Origin: Marinomonas sp. CT5 | GTDB lineage: Bacteria > Pseudomonadota > Gammaproteobacteria > Pseudomonadales > Marinomonadaceae | NCBI RefSeq assembly: GCF_018336975.1 | Contig: NZ_CP025572.1 | Location: forward strand, 768,572-832,571 | Direction of reading: 5' to 3' | Length of the DNA: 64,000 nt | Position numbers and translations under genes: made by a program | The notes under the pieces: generated by a model | Told to the model about the DNA's origin: nothing | Database searches by the model: none | The model's input: the letters and a program-made list of their open reading frames with translations, nothing else | In this document: positions 8,885-16,750 of the stretch, piece after piece | Numbering within the stretch: the stretch's first letter is position 1 | Layout of the letters: each line of letters opens with the position of its first letter

Positions 8885-10471
8885 ATGTCTGATTACAACG
8901 GTTACAATTTCATTGGAAATACTCGCAGTGCAAAAGGAGATGTGGTTTTAAAGAGTCGTAATGCCACAACTGGACTTGAATTGCCTCCTTCATTTTATCA
9001 AGCCACGATGGATGAAGTGGATTCCGCCTGTCGTGTCGCTTCATCGGCCTTTCCGCTTTACAGCAAGTTATCCGCAACTCGTCGCGCAGAGTTTTTGAAC
9101 AAGATTGCCGATGAATTAGACACTCTTGGTGACGAGTTTGTGGAATTGGTTCAACAAGAAACGGCTTTAGATGAAGCTCGTATAAAAGGCGAATGCAGTC
9201 GTACAAGTAATCAAATGAGGTTGTTCGCAGAGCTATTGACCCGTGGTGACTTTTACGATGCCAGAATAGATACCTCAATGCCTGATAGACGTCCTTTACC
9301 TCGCGCTGACATACGACAATGTCGTATTGGTCTTGGTCCTATCGCAGTATTTGGGGCAAGTAACTTTCCCTTAGCCTTTTCAACGGCTGGTGGTGATACA
9401 GCCTCAGCGCTTGCCGCAGGTTGTCCTGTCGTATTCAAAGCACATAGCGGACATATGGGAACTGCGGAAAAAGTGGCTCTTGCCATTCTGAGAGCTGCTG
9501 AGCAAACATCAATGCCTGATGGTGTTTTCAGCATGATATTTGGCTCTGGTGTTGGTAAAGCATTAGTTAATCATCCTGCGATTAAAGCCGTTGGTTTTAC
9601 TGGTTCTTTATCTGGTGGTAAGGCTATATGTGATATGGCGGCGGCTAGACCACAGCCCATTCCAGTATTCGCCGAAATGAGCAGTATCAATCCGGTGGTT
9701 GTGTTACCTCAGGCTTTAGAAAACAGAGGTGACGTCATCGCAACGCAACTAGCCGATTCTGTGGTTTTGGGGGTTGGGCAATTTTGTACTAACCCAGGTA
9801 TGGTAATTGGTATTCGATCTGCCAATTTTAGCGCTTTTATTAAGCAACTCGCTTCTGAAATATCGCTCAAACCAAGTAAGACAATGCTAAATAGTGGTAC
9901 TTTGAAGAGTTATCGACAAGGGTGTGAAGCATTACAAAATCATCCTTCAATTAAAATGTTAGCTAATGGCGAAAATCTTGAAAATAAAGCAACGGCGTAT
10001 TTATTTCAGGCCGAATCCAGCTTGTTGATGAGTGGTAGTGAGTTACTGCAAGAAGAAGTTTTTGGTCCAGCCACTGTTATTGTTGAAGTAAATAACATGG
10101 AAGAGTTACAAGACGGTATTTCGGCGATGCATGGTCAACTAACGGCCACGTTAATTGGGGAGCCCGAGGAACTTGCACAGTCTCAAGTATTACTTTCGTT
10201 ACTTGAGGAAAAAGCAGGTCGGGTATTAATTAATGGTTACCCAACAGGCGTTGAGGTGTGTGATGCTATGGTTCATGGTGGACCATTTCCGGCCACTTCA
10301 GATGCTCGTGGTACCTCGGTAGGCACTCTGTCTATCGATCGATTCCTACGTCCAGTTTGTTTTCAGAACTATCCAAACTCACTTCTTCCTGATGCATTGA
10401 AAAATAGTAACCCGTTGAATATCGAACGCTTAGTAAATGGTGTAAGCACGAAACGCCCGATTGAAGAGTAA
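8885..10471 (+). CDS. 2,5-dioxovalerate (alpha-ketoglutarate semialdehyde) dehydrogenase-type ALDH
   Basis: NAD(P)-dependent aldehyde dehydrogenase of 528 aa, which matches the longer alpha-ketoglutarate semialdehyde dehydrogenase subfamily. The reaction is 2,5-dioxopentanoate to 2-oxoglutarate. Visible motifs are the oxyanion-hole Asn in GASNFPLAFS near residue 157, the general base Glu264 (FAEMSSINP) and the nucleophile Cys301 (GQFCTNPG). The HGGPFPAT motif near the C-terminus is common in this subfamily. It starts an operon with the SDR (23 bp later) and the second FAH gene. With the dehydratase and FAH enzyme on the other strand it completes a Weimberg pathway into the TCA cycle. Confidence 0.88.
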   Translation: MSDYNGYNFIGNTRSAKGDVVLKSRNATTGLELPPSFYQATMDEVDSACRVASSAFPLYSKLSATRRAEFLNKIADELDTLGDEFVELVQQETALDEARIKGECSRTSNQMRLFAELLTRGDFYDARIDTSMPDRRPLPRADIRQCRIGLGPIAVFGASNFPLAFSTAGGDTASALAAGCPVVFKAHSGHMGTAEKVALAILRAAEQTSMPDGVFSMIFGSGVGKALVNHPAIKAVGFTGSLSGGKAICDMAAARPQPIPVFAEMSSINPVVVLPQALENRGDVIATQLADSVVLGVGQFCTNPGMVIGIRSANFSAFIKQLASEISLKPSKTMLNSGTLKSYRQGCEALQNHPSIKMLANGENLENKATAYLFQAESSLLMSGSELLQEEVFGPATVIVEVNNMEELQDGISAMHGQLTATLIGEPEELAQSQVLLSLLEEKAGRVLINGYPTGVEVCDAMVHGGPFPATSDARGTSVGTLSIDRFLRPVCFQNYPNSLLPDALKNSNPLNIERLVNGVSTKRPIEE

Positions 10472-10494
10472 CTAGGTAGTAAGGATGTATCTCA

Positions 10495-11229
10495 ATGAAG
10501 GGAAAAAAAGTACTGATAACAGCCGCAGGACAAGGGATTGGTTTGTCCAGTGCACAAGCTTTTTTGAATGCCGTCGCGGAAGTGTTTGCGACGGATATTG
10601 ATGTTCGTAACTTGCAAACAATACCTCAATTAAATGCACTTTATCTTGATGTGACATCGGAAGCTGGAATCACCAGCCTGCAAGATCAAGTTGGCAATAT
10701 CGATGTCCTTTTTAATTGTGCTGGTTATGTACATGCTGGCGATATTCTGATGTGTGATGAATTGGCATGGCGTCAATCATTCGATCTGAATGTAACAGCC
10801 ATGTATAAAATGATCCGTGCTTTTTTACCTGGAATGATTGAGCAGGGAGGAGGCTCAATCATCAATATGGCATCTGTGGCGTCAAGTATTAAAGGCGTAC
10901 CTAATCGGTTTGCTTATACGGCAAGTAAAGCCGCTGTGATAGGACTGACCAAATCCGTTGCTGCAGACTTTATTGGTAAAGGTATTCGTTGTAATGCTAT
11001 ATGCTCAGGTACTGTGGATTCGCCTTCTTTGCGTCAACGAATCTCTGAGCAAGCGTTGCAACAAGGGGTGGCAGAGGAGGCCGTCTTCAATCAATTTATT
11101 GAGCGACAGCCAATGGGACGAATAGGCCATGCTGATGAAATTGCCAAATTAGCCCTGTATTTAGGATCAGATCAGTCTAGTTATACAACTGGTACAGTTC
11201 AAATTATTGATGGTGGTATGAGCATTTAG
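10495..11229 (+). CDS. SDR dehydrogenase, probable 2-keto-3-deoxy-sugar-acid 4-dehydrogenase
   Basis: Classical short-chain dehydrogenase, 244 aa. The nucleotide-binding glycine motif is AAGQGIG at 10-16, the NCAG motif lies near 74-77, and the catalytic residues are Ser127 or Ser130, Tyr141 and Lys145 (YTASK). Asp34-Asp36 after the second strand favours NAD over NADP. It resembles the DHRS6/2-keto-3-deoxy-L-fuconate dehydrogenase group. A product of 2,4-diketo-3-deoxy acid would then be cleaved by the FAH protein encoded 47 bp downstream. This pairing of an SDR with a short FAH protein is known from L-fucose and L-rhamnose oxidative pathways. The exact substrate is inferred. Confidence 0.78.
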   Translation: MKGKKVLITAAGQGIGLSSAQAFLNAVAEVFATDIDVRNLQTIPQLNALYLDVTSEAGITSLQDQVGNIDVLFNCAGYVHAGDILMCDELAWRQSFDLNVTAMYKMIRAFLPGMIEQGGGSIINMASVASSIKGVPNRFAYTASKAAVIGLTKSVAADFIGKGIRCNAICSGTVDSPSLRQRISEQALQQGVAEEAVFNQFIERQPMGRIGHADEIAKLALYLGSDQSSYTTGTVQIIDGGMSI

Positions 11230-11276
11230 TGTTTGTACGTACCGAAAAACAGTAGTGGAAGTGGTAGGAGATCACA

Positions 11277-12125
11277 TTGAAATTATTACGATATGGGATG
11301 AAAGGATCGGAGCAACCAGGTGTGCTTGATGATCTAGGCCAAATTCGCGATCTATCTGGCTATATAGATGATATTTCTGGCCCGGTTTTAAATGATGAAT
11401 CACTTTCTACGTTGAGAAAACTGGATATAAACTCGCTTCCTAAGGTCGCTGGAAATCCACGTATTGGCCCATGTGTGAATCGCGTTGGAAAGTTCATTTG
11501 TATCGGTCTGAACTATGCGGATCATGCCGCAGAAGCCAATATGCCTGTGCCAGAAGAACCAGTTATTTTCAATAAATGGACGAGCGCGATATCGGGACCA
11601 AATGATGACGTTGAAATACCGATTGGTTCCACAAAAACGGATTGGGAAGTCGAGCTGGGGGTTGTAATAGGTAAAGCTGGCCGCTACATATCTGAGTCTG
11701 ATGCAATGGACTATATTGCGGGATACTGTGTTATCAACGATGTCTCAGAACGTGAATGGCAAATTGAGCGTGGTGGTACTTGGGATAAAGGAAAAGGCTT
11801 TGATACGTTTGGCCCAATAGGCCCTTGGTTAGTAACAAAAGATGAGGTTCCCAATCCTCATGAATTAAAGTTGTGGTTGGAAGTCGATGGTCATCGTTAT
11901 CAAAATGGGAACACCAATACTTTAATTTTTAAGATCCCTGAAATTATTGCTTATTTAAGCCGCTGCATGAGTTTGCAACCAGGGGATATTATTTCTACGG
12001 GAACTCCGCCGGGAGTTGGAATGGGGATTAAGCCTAATGCCGTTTATTTGAAGCCCGGACAGACAATGAAACTGGGCATAGACGGACTTGGTGAGCAACA
12101 GCAGCTTACGGTTGCTGCAAAGTAA
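11277..12125 (+). CDS. FAH-family hydrolase, probable 2,4-diketo-3-deoxy-sugar-acid hydrolase
   Basis: Short FAH-family protein of 282 aa. The catalytic core begins with CIGLNYADHAAEA near residue 75. The metal ligands are in DWEVELGVVIG (about 122-132) and INDVSEREWQ near 153, with GTPPGVGMG near 241. This is the acylpyruvate and diketo-acid hydrolase branch, also annotated as ureidoglycolate lyase. In characterised L-fucose and L-rhamnose routes such an enzyme splits a 2,4-diketo-3-deoxy acid into pyruvate plus lactate; a pentose substrate would give glycolate. It starts with TTG at 11277 after GGTAGGAGATC, a good ribosome-binding site. It is the last gene of the operon. Confidence 0.8.
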   Translation: MKLLRYGMKGSEQPGVLDDLGQIRDLSGYIDDISGPVLNDESLSTLRKLDINSLPKVAGNPRIGPCVNRVGKFICIGLNYADHAAEANMPVPEEPVIFNKWTSAISGPNDDVEIPIGSTKTDWEVELGVVIGKAGRYISESDAMDYIAGYCVINDVSEREWQIERGGTWDKGKGFDTFGPIGPWLVTKDEVPNPHELKLWLEVDGHRYQNGNTNTLIFKIPEIIAYLSRCMSLQPGDIISTGTPPGVGMGIKPNAVYLKPGQTMKLGIDGLGEQQQLTVAAK

Positions 12126-12144
12126 TACAGAAACACTAATGTAA

Positions 12145-12176
12145 ATTTGAGGTCTCCAGTTTTGGTGACCTCAAAT
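12145..12176. terminator. Stem-loop between convergent FAH and SulP genes
   Basis: Bases 12145-12154 pair with 12167-12176 (10-bp perfect stem, 12-nt loop) in the convergent gap. It is symmetric and could stop transcription from both sides. Neither flank has a long T-run, so it is a weak terminator call. Confidence 0.5.
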
Positions 12177-12226
12177 AACAGGCTTTTATCCATATGCTGA
12201 GGCAACAGGGCTTGTTTGTCCCTTTT

Positions 12227-13936
12227 CTAACTATCCGTAATTTCTTTAAACGCTTGGTATTGGGATAAATACACCTTGCCATTTAAGTGTTGTAAGAATC
12301 CGCTGCATGCTAAGTGATCCATGACAGGGCCTTTTACCTCGGAAAGAGAGAGTTTAACGTTTAAGCTTTTTAGTTGTAGATTCAGGGCTTCGAGCATTTC
12401 CAAGGCGCTGAAGTCAATTTCATTGACCGCGCTGCATTGAATGACCACGTGGTTGATTTCTTTGCGTTGGCTAATGGTGTCAATAATGTGATCTTCCAAA
12501 AAGCTTGCGTTGGCAAAAAACAAGCTTTCATCGGGTCGTAAACACAGTAGCTTAGGTGAGGTTTCCACTTCGTAGCGTTTTACATTACGAAAATGTTCAG
12601 ATCCTTTGATCAGTCCAACTTCTGCCACGTGTGGTTTGGATGTGCGATATAAATGCAAGGCAATTGATAGCGTCACACCAGAAGCCACACCAATTTCTAC
12701 CCCCATTAATAATGTGATCACTATGGTTGCGAGCACGGCATAGAAATCGCTGCGTGAAAATTGCCAAGTTTTTTTCAAAATGGAGAAATCGATTAACGTT
12801 GTGACAGCCACAATGATGGTTGCCGCCAGTGTGGCTTTGGGTAAAAAGTACAACATCGGCGTTAATAATAAAGACGCAATCATAATACCCATAGCTGTCA
12901 TGATGCTGGCAAGCTGAGTCACCGCACCGGCATCAAAGTTCACCACAGAACGAGAGAATCCCCCTGTCACAGGAAAGCCCCCAGATACTCCTGATGCAAT
13001 GTTTGCGGCACCTAAACCAATGAGTTCTTGGTTGGGTTTGACTTTTTCCCGCCTTTTGGCACCTAGAGTTTTGCCAACTGAGATAGATTCCACATAGCCA
13101 ATGATCGAAATCATCAGGGCAGGTAAGGCAAGTTCTTTAACCAATTCCAGCGATGGTAAGGTAAATATCAAGCTCGGCAGTCCTGCTGGAATGTGTCCTG
13201 TTATTGCGACACCATGAGATTGCAGATCATAGAGATAAACAACCGCAAGGCTTGAAAGCACGCCAAGAATCGGAGCCGTTTTCGCCAACGACGCGGCGGA
13301 GGTTTCGGGAACGTTTAGCATAATCAAAAACGCTTTTGCGTGACGACGAGCGAGCAGTAAAAATGCGATCACAGCAACACCAATGACAAACGTGATTGGT
13401 TTAAATTGGCCGATGTTTTCCAGCATGGAAAGCAATTGCGTGACAACGTTGTCGCCATGGGCTTGAATGCCCAAAATATGCTTTAGCTGACTGAGCGCTA
13501 TGATAATGCCAGACGCAGAAATAAACCCAGAAATGACTGAGTGAGATAGCAGGTTAGTGATCATGCCGAGTTTCATTACCCCCATGATGACTAACATGGT
13601 GCCAGATAACAGCGCCAGAGTGATTGCGCCAGTTAAGTAACTAGCGGTGCCTTGTTCAGCAATCACTGCTAGCGATGTTGCCGTCATCAGTGATGCGACA
13701 GCAACAGGGCCAACCGATAGAGATGTACTGGTGCCAAATAAAGCATATAAAACCAAAGGCAATATACTGGAATATAGGCCGACTTCTGGTGGCACTCCAG
13801 CCAGCATGGCGTAAGCCAGTGACTGAGGAATCAGCAACATAGTAACGATAAACGCGGCGGTGGCGTCTTGGCTAAATTGACCTCGGTTATAGGTTTTTAG
13901 CCAAGATAGGGCGGGAATGAAACGTTCAATGGTCAT
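12227..13936 (-). CDS. SulP-family anion permease with STAS domain
   Basis: SLC26/SulP transporter of about 569 aa from the chosen ATG at 13936. A longer start at 13984 would overlap the upstream gene by 35 bp, whereas 13936 sits 13 bp after it with GAGAG upstream. The membrane domain has 10-12 or more segments and begins with the SulP entry motif LIPQSLAYAMLAGVPPEVGLYSS. GGFPVTGGFSRSVVN lies in the middle. The C-terminal STAS domain is about residues 425-560. It is the third gene of the sulfide oxidation operon, so it probably moves sulfate, sulfite or thiosulfate. Bicarbonate transport is the alternative for this family. Confidence 0.88.
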   Translation of the reverse strand: MTIERFIPALSWLKTYNRGQFSQDATAAFIVTMLLIPQSLAYAMLAGVPPEVGLYSSILPLVLYALFGTSTSLSVGPVAVASLMTATSLAVIAEQGTASYLTGAITLALLSGTMLVIMGVMKLGMITNLLSHSVISGFISASGIIIALSQLKHILGIQAHGDNVVTQLLSMLENIGQFKPITFVIGVAVIAFLLLARRHAKAFLIMLNVPETSAASLAKTAPILGVLSSLAVVYLYDLQSHGVAITGHIPAGLPSLIFTLPSLELVKELALPALMISIIGYVESISVGKTLGAKRREKVKPNQELIGLGAANIASGVSGGFPVTGGFSRSVVNFDAGAVTQLASIMTAMGIMIASLLLTPMLYFLPKATLAATIIVAVTTLIDFSILKKTWQFSRSDFYAVLATIVITLLMGVEIGVASGVTLSIALHLYRTSKPHVAEVGLIKGSEHFRNVKRYEVETSPKLLCLRPDESLFFANASFLEDHIIDTISQRKEINHVVIQCSAVNEIDFSALEMLEALNLQLKSLNVKLSLSEVKGPVMDHLACSGFLQHLNGKVYLSQYQAFKEITDS

Positions 13937-13949
13937 GTTAATGCTCTCG

Positions 13950-15539
13950 TTACTTACGCATTGTTGGCTTAACGAACCATTCATAACCTTTTAACATGCC
14001 ATGCCAGTAGAAAGGAGGCAGTAAATCTTCTTTCAGCATCCAGGCAAGATAAGTTGGTTTTGTGCCATCATTCAGCCATTTAGGGAAAGTGGGTAACAGT
14101 TTTCCTCCGTAACCAAATTCCGCCAATACAATTTTGCCGCGTTCGACCGTAAGTGGGCAGGACCCATAACCGTCGTAGATCGCTCTGAGTGTTTTTCCGT
14201 CTATCGCATCAACAATGTTTTGTGCAACGACTGGGGCTTGTTTACGAGCCGCCGCCATGGTTTTTGCGTTCGGGGTGTTGGAAACATCACCTAATGACCA
14301 GATATTCTTGAATTGAGTGTGTTGCAAGGTTTCTTTATCCACATCGACCCAGCCAGCATCATCGACTAATGGGCTTTGGCGAATAAAGTCTGGTGCGGTT
14401 TGTGGTGGGCAAACATGCAGCATATCGAACTCTGTTTCTACGATGGTTTGATCGCCATTTTGGTCTGTAGTAGCGAAATAGGCGCGTTTATTTGGCCCAT
14501 CTACCTTGATTAAGTTGTGGGTGAAGTGGGTGTTTATTTGGTATTTTTGAATGTAACTTTCTAACGCCGGTACGTATTCAGGGACGCCAAATAATACGGC
14601 TCCAGCATTGTAGAAAGCTACATCAATGTCTTGCTGCTTATCTTTTTTCAACCAATGGTCGCAAGACAAATACATGGCTTTCTGAGGGGCTCCCGCGCAT
14701 TTGATCGGCATAGGAGGCTGGGTAAATATGGCTTTACCACCCTTTAAGTTTTTGACTAATTCCCATGTGTAAGGGGCTAAATTATATCGGTAATTTGATG
14801 TTACGCCGTTGCGCCCTAACGTTTCTGATAAACCTTCAATGGCATCCCAGTTAAGTTTGATTCCTGCTGCCACAACCAAGTATTGATAAGCGATGTGCTG
14901 GCCGTTTTCGAGCACAACTTGGTTCTCATTTGGCAAAAAGGTTTTTACTGATTCTTTTAGCCACTTTGTATTGGCAGGAATGACGTCAGTCATGTTACGG
15001 CGGGTATTGGCGGCCTTGAAAACACCACCGCCAACAAGCGTCCAGCCGGGTTGATAAAAATGACTTTCAGCTGGGTCAATTAAACAAATTTTTAAGTTTG
15101 GTTTGCGTTTTAATAAACTGGAGGCTGTTGAAATACCTGCCGAACCGGCGCCAACCACCACAACATCGTATTGAGCTGTTGCTGTGCTGCTTTGAGGGGA
15201 TGCCGTTGTTGACGCTTCTTGAGCGGCCTGCCAAATTTGGCTTGAGCGGTTACCTGTTCGGCAATAAGCGTGAACATTATCCGCATCTTTAATAGCGGCT
15301 TGAAATGCCGTGACGTCTGAAGCTGTCATTTGTCCACCAACAAATGGGATATGTTCAGTTTGAATATTTTTTTCTTTAGCGTAAGCGGCCACTTCGGCAA
15401 AAGGCAGTTGTCCTTCTTCTTCACCATCTGGTCGGTTACAGATGATAAGCGTGACACCGGATTCTGCTAAAACGTCTACATCGGCTAAGCTTATTTGTTC
15501 AGACACCGAATAGGTGTCTGTGATTTGTTTACGTAACAT
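13950..15539 (-). CDS. DUF442 phosphatase-like domain fused to sulfide:quinone oxidoreductase-type flavoprotein
   Basis: 529-aa fusion. Residues 1-110 form a DUF442 (Blh phosphatase or rhodanese-like) domain with active-site loop CRTGNRS at Cys93. A low-complexity Ser/Thr/Ala linker covers 109-123. Residues 124-529 form an FAD-dependent SQR-like oxidoreductase: dinucleotide motif VGAGSAG at 129-135, CAGAPQK with a redox-candidate Cys, SCDHW with another, and the second FAD motif IWSLGDVS. SQR oxidises H2S to persulfide or polysulfide at the membrane and reduces quinone. The fused domain could move sulfane sulfur to an acceptor such as glutathione (inference). It lies between the persulfide dioxygenase and SulP genes, all on one strand. 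Confidence 0.85.
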   Translation of the reverse strand: MLRKQITDTYSVSEQISLADVDVLAESGVTLIICNRPDGEEEGQLPFAEVAAYAKEKNIQTEHIPFVGGQMTASDVTAFQAAIKDADNVHAYCRTGNRSSQIWQAAQEASTTASPQSSTATAQYDVVVVGAGSAGISTASSLLKRKPNLKICLIDPAESHFYQPGWTLVGGGVFKAANTRRNMTDVIPANTKWLKESVKTFLPNENQVVLENGQHIAYQYLVVAAGIKLNWDAIEGLSETLGRNGVTSNYRYNLAPYTWELVKNLKGGKAIFTQPPMPIKCAGAPQKAMYLSCDHWLKKDKQQDIDVAFYNAGAVLFGVPEYVPALESYIQKYQINTHFTHNLIKVDGPNKRAYFATTDQNGDQTIVETEFDMLHVCPPQTAPDFIRQSPLVDDAGWVDVDKETLQHTQFKNIWSLGDVSNTPNAKTMAAARKQAPVVAQNIVDAIDGKTLRAIYDGYGSCPLTVERGKIVLAEFGYGGKLLPTFPKWLNDGTKPTYLAWMLKEDLLPPFYWHGMLKGYEWFVKPTMRK

Positions 15540-15641
15540 GGCTATTCTCTCGATTTGGGCCCCTGCACGATTACTGCAATTGTGACTTCGTGAAACGGCA
15601 TCTATTTATTATTGGTCGTTAGTTGCTCTTGTTGTTACGGT

Positions 15642-16523
15642 TTACTTAAACGCATTCAAAGGAATCTTTAAGTAAGACAAACCGTTACTTTCTGCTTCTG
15701 GCATATGTCCTGCTCTCATATTGATTTGCAGAGATGGCAAAATCAGACGAGGCATGGCCAATGTCTTGTCGCGCGTTTCACGCAATTCAACAAAGCTTTC
15801 CTTGCTCATGCCTTCTTTGACGTGAATGTTTAGCTTGCGTTGGGCTTTTACTGTGGTTTCATATTCCAATTCGCGACCATTTGGGCAGTAGTCATGACAC
15901 ATGAAAATGCGATGGTCTTCTGGTAGCGCTAGGATTTTTTGTACCGAATCAAATAATACGCCAGCATCGCCACCGGGGAAGTCCGCACGGGCGGTACCAG
16001 CATCAGGCATAAATAAAGTGTCACCAACAAAGATCGCATCACCTAAAACATGGGTGAAGCAGGCTGGTGTATGACCTGGTGTATGAAGCGCCGTACATTG
16101 CATTTCACCAATGGTGAATTGCTCCCCGTCTTTGAACAGATAATCAAACTGAGAGCCATCATGTAAAAAGTCAGCGCCTTCGTTAAACACCTTGGCAAAG
16201 GTTTCTTGGACTGTGGTGATTTGTTCGCCAATACCAATTTTTCCACCAACTTTGCTTTGAATGTAAGGCGCAGCAGAAAGGTGGTCTGCATGGACATGAG
16301 TCTCAATTAACCATTCTACTTTTAGTTTGTGCGTTGTGACGTACTCAATGATTTCATCTGCACTTTTGTGGGAAGTACCACCAGAGGCATAGTCGAAATC
16401 CAATACACTATCAACTATGGCACAACTAGAAGACGCAGGGTCTTTAACGACATAAGAAAAGGTACTGGAGTCTTTGTCGAAAAATGCCGCCACTTCAGGT
16501 TTGGTTACTATTGTATTTGTCAT
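15642..16523 (-). CDS. pdo: Persulfide dioxygenase (ETHE1/Blh-type metallo-beta-lactamase)
   Basis: Non-haem iron metallo-beta-lactamase-fold dioxygenase of 293 aa; it oxidises glutathione persulfide to sulfite and glutathione. Metal ligands are visible in THVHADHLS (His76, His78, Asp80, His81), HTPGHTP (His151), Asp168 in VGDTLF and His210 in MCHDYCP. The GTARADFPGGD stretch at 177-187 is characteristic of sulfur dioxygenases rather than glyoxalase II. It is the first gene of the operon, 102 bp ahead of the SQR fusion. A sigma-54-type promoter lies about 70-90 bp upstream. Sulfide to persulfide by SQR, then to sulfite by this enzyme, is the established pathway order. Confidence 0.92.
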   Translation of the reverse strand: MTNTIVTKPEVAAFFDKDSSTFSYVVKDPASSSCAIVDSVLDFDYASGGTSHKSADEIIEYVTTHKLKVEWLIETHVHADHLSAAPYIQSKVGGKIGIGEQITTVQETFAKVFNEGADFLHDGSQFDYLFKDGEQFTIGEMQCTALHTPGHTPACFTHVLGDAIFVGDTLFMPDAGTARADFPGGDAGVLFDSVQKILALPEDHRIFMCHDYCPNGRELEYETTVKAQRKLNIHVKEGMSKESFVELRETRDKTLAMPRLILPSLQINMRAGHMPEAESNGLSYLKIPLNAFK

Positions 16524-16594
16524 GTTTCACCTCGTTATCTAATTTTCCATAAACTCAAATGATCTGCTCATTTGATGGATTAATAATTCTAATA

Positions 16595-16612
16595 GAGCAG
16601 AAAGTGTGCCAA
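16595..16612 (-). promoter_or_regulatory. Sigma-54 (-24/-12) promoter for the persulfide dioxygenase operon
   Basis: On the minus strand TTGGCAC (16612-16606) is followed by CTGCT (16599-16595). The GG and GC are separated by exactly 10 bases, the sigma-54 spacing. Transcription would start near 16585, leaving a leader of about 60 nt. The neighbouring gene encodes a sigma-54 activator, which strongly supports the call. Confidence 0.75.
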
Positions 16613-16636
16613 GGTTTTTGGTTTCAAATAAACTAT

Positions 16637-16664
16637 TGAAATAAAAGGGTTTAATTTTATTTCA
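16637..16664. promoter_or_regulatory. Perfect inverted repeat, candidate FisR enhancer site
   Basis: TGAAATAAAA (16637-16646) and its exact complement (16655-16664) flank an 8-base spacer. It lies 25-50 bp upstream of the -24 element, nearer than a typical enhancer but within the only gap between fisR and the operon. FisR binding here is inference. Confidence 0.45.
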
Positions 16665-16686
16665 GATAAAATTTGTTAAATTAGAA

Positions 16687-16715
16687 TTGACTAATGTTAT
16701 GTCTATTGTCATATT
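16687..16715 (+). promoter_or_regulatory. Candidate sigma-70 promoter of fisR
   Basis: TTGACT (16687-16692), a 17-bp spacer and CATATT (16710-16715) predict a start near 16722. This lies after an in-frame ATG at 16694 and so supports the later ATG at 16751 as the real fisR start. Confidence 0.45.
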
Positions 16716-16750
16716 TGACTATAGTTTTTGACAAAAATGGCAAATTTGTG

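Noticed and set aside
15642..16523. Glyoxalase II
   Set aside because: The GTARADFPGGD motif, the SQR neighbour and FisR control point to persulfide dioxygenase.
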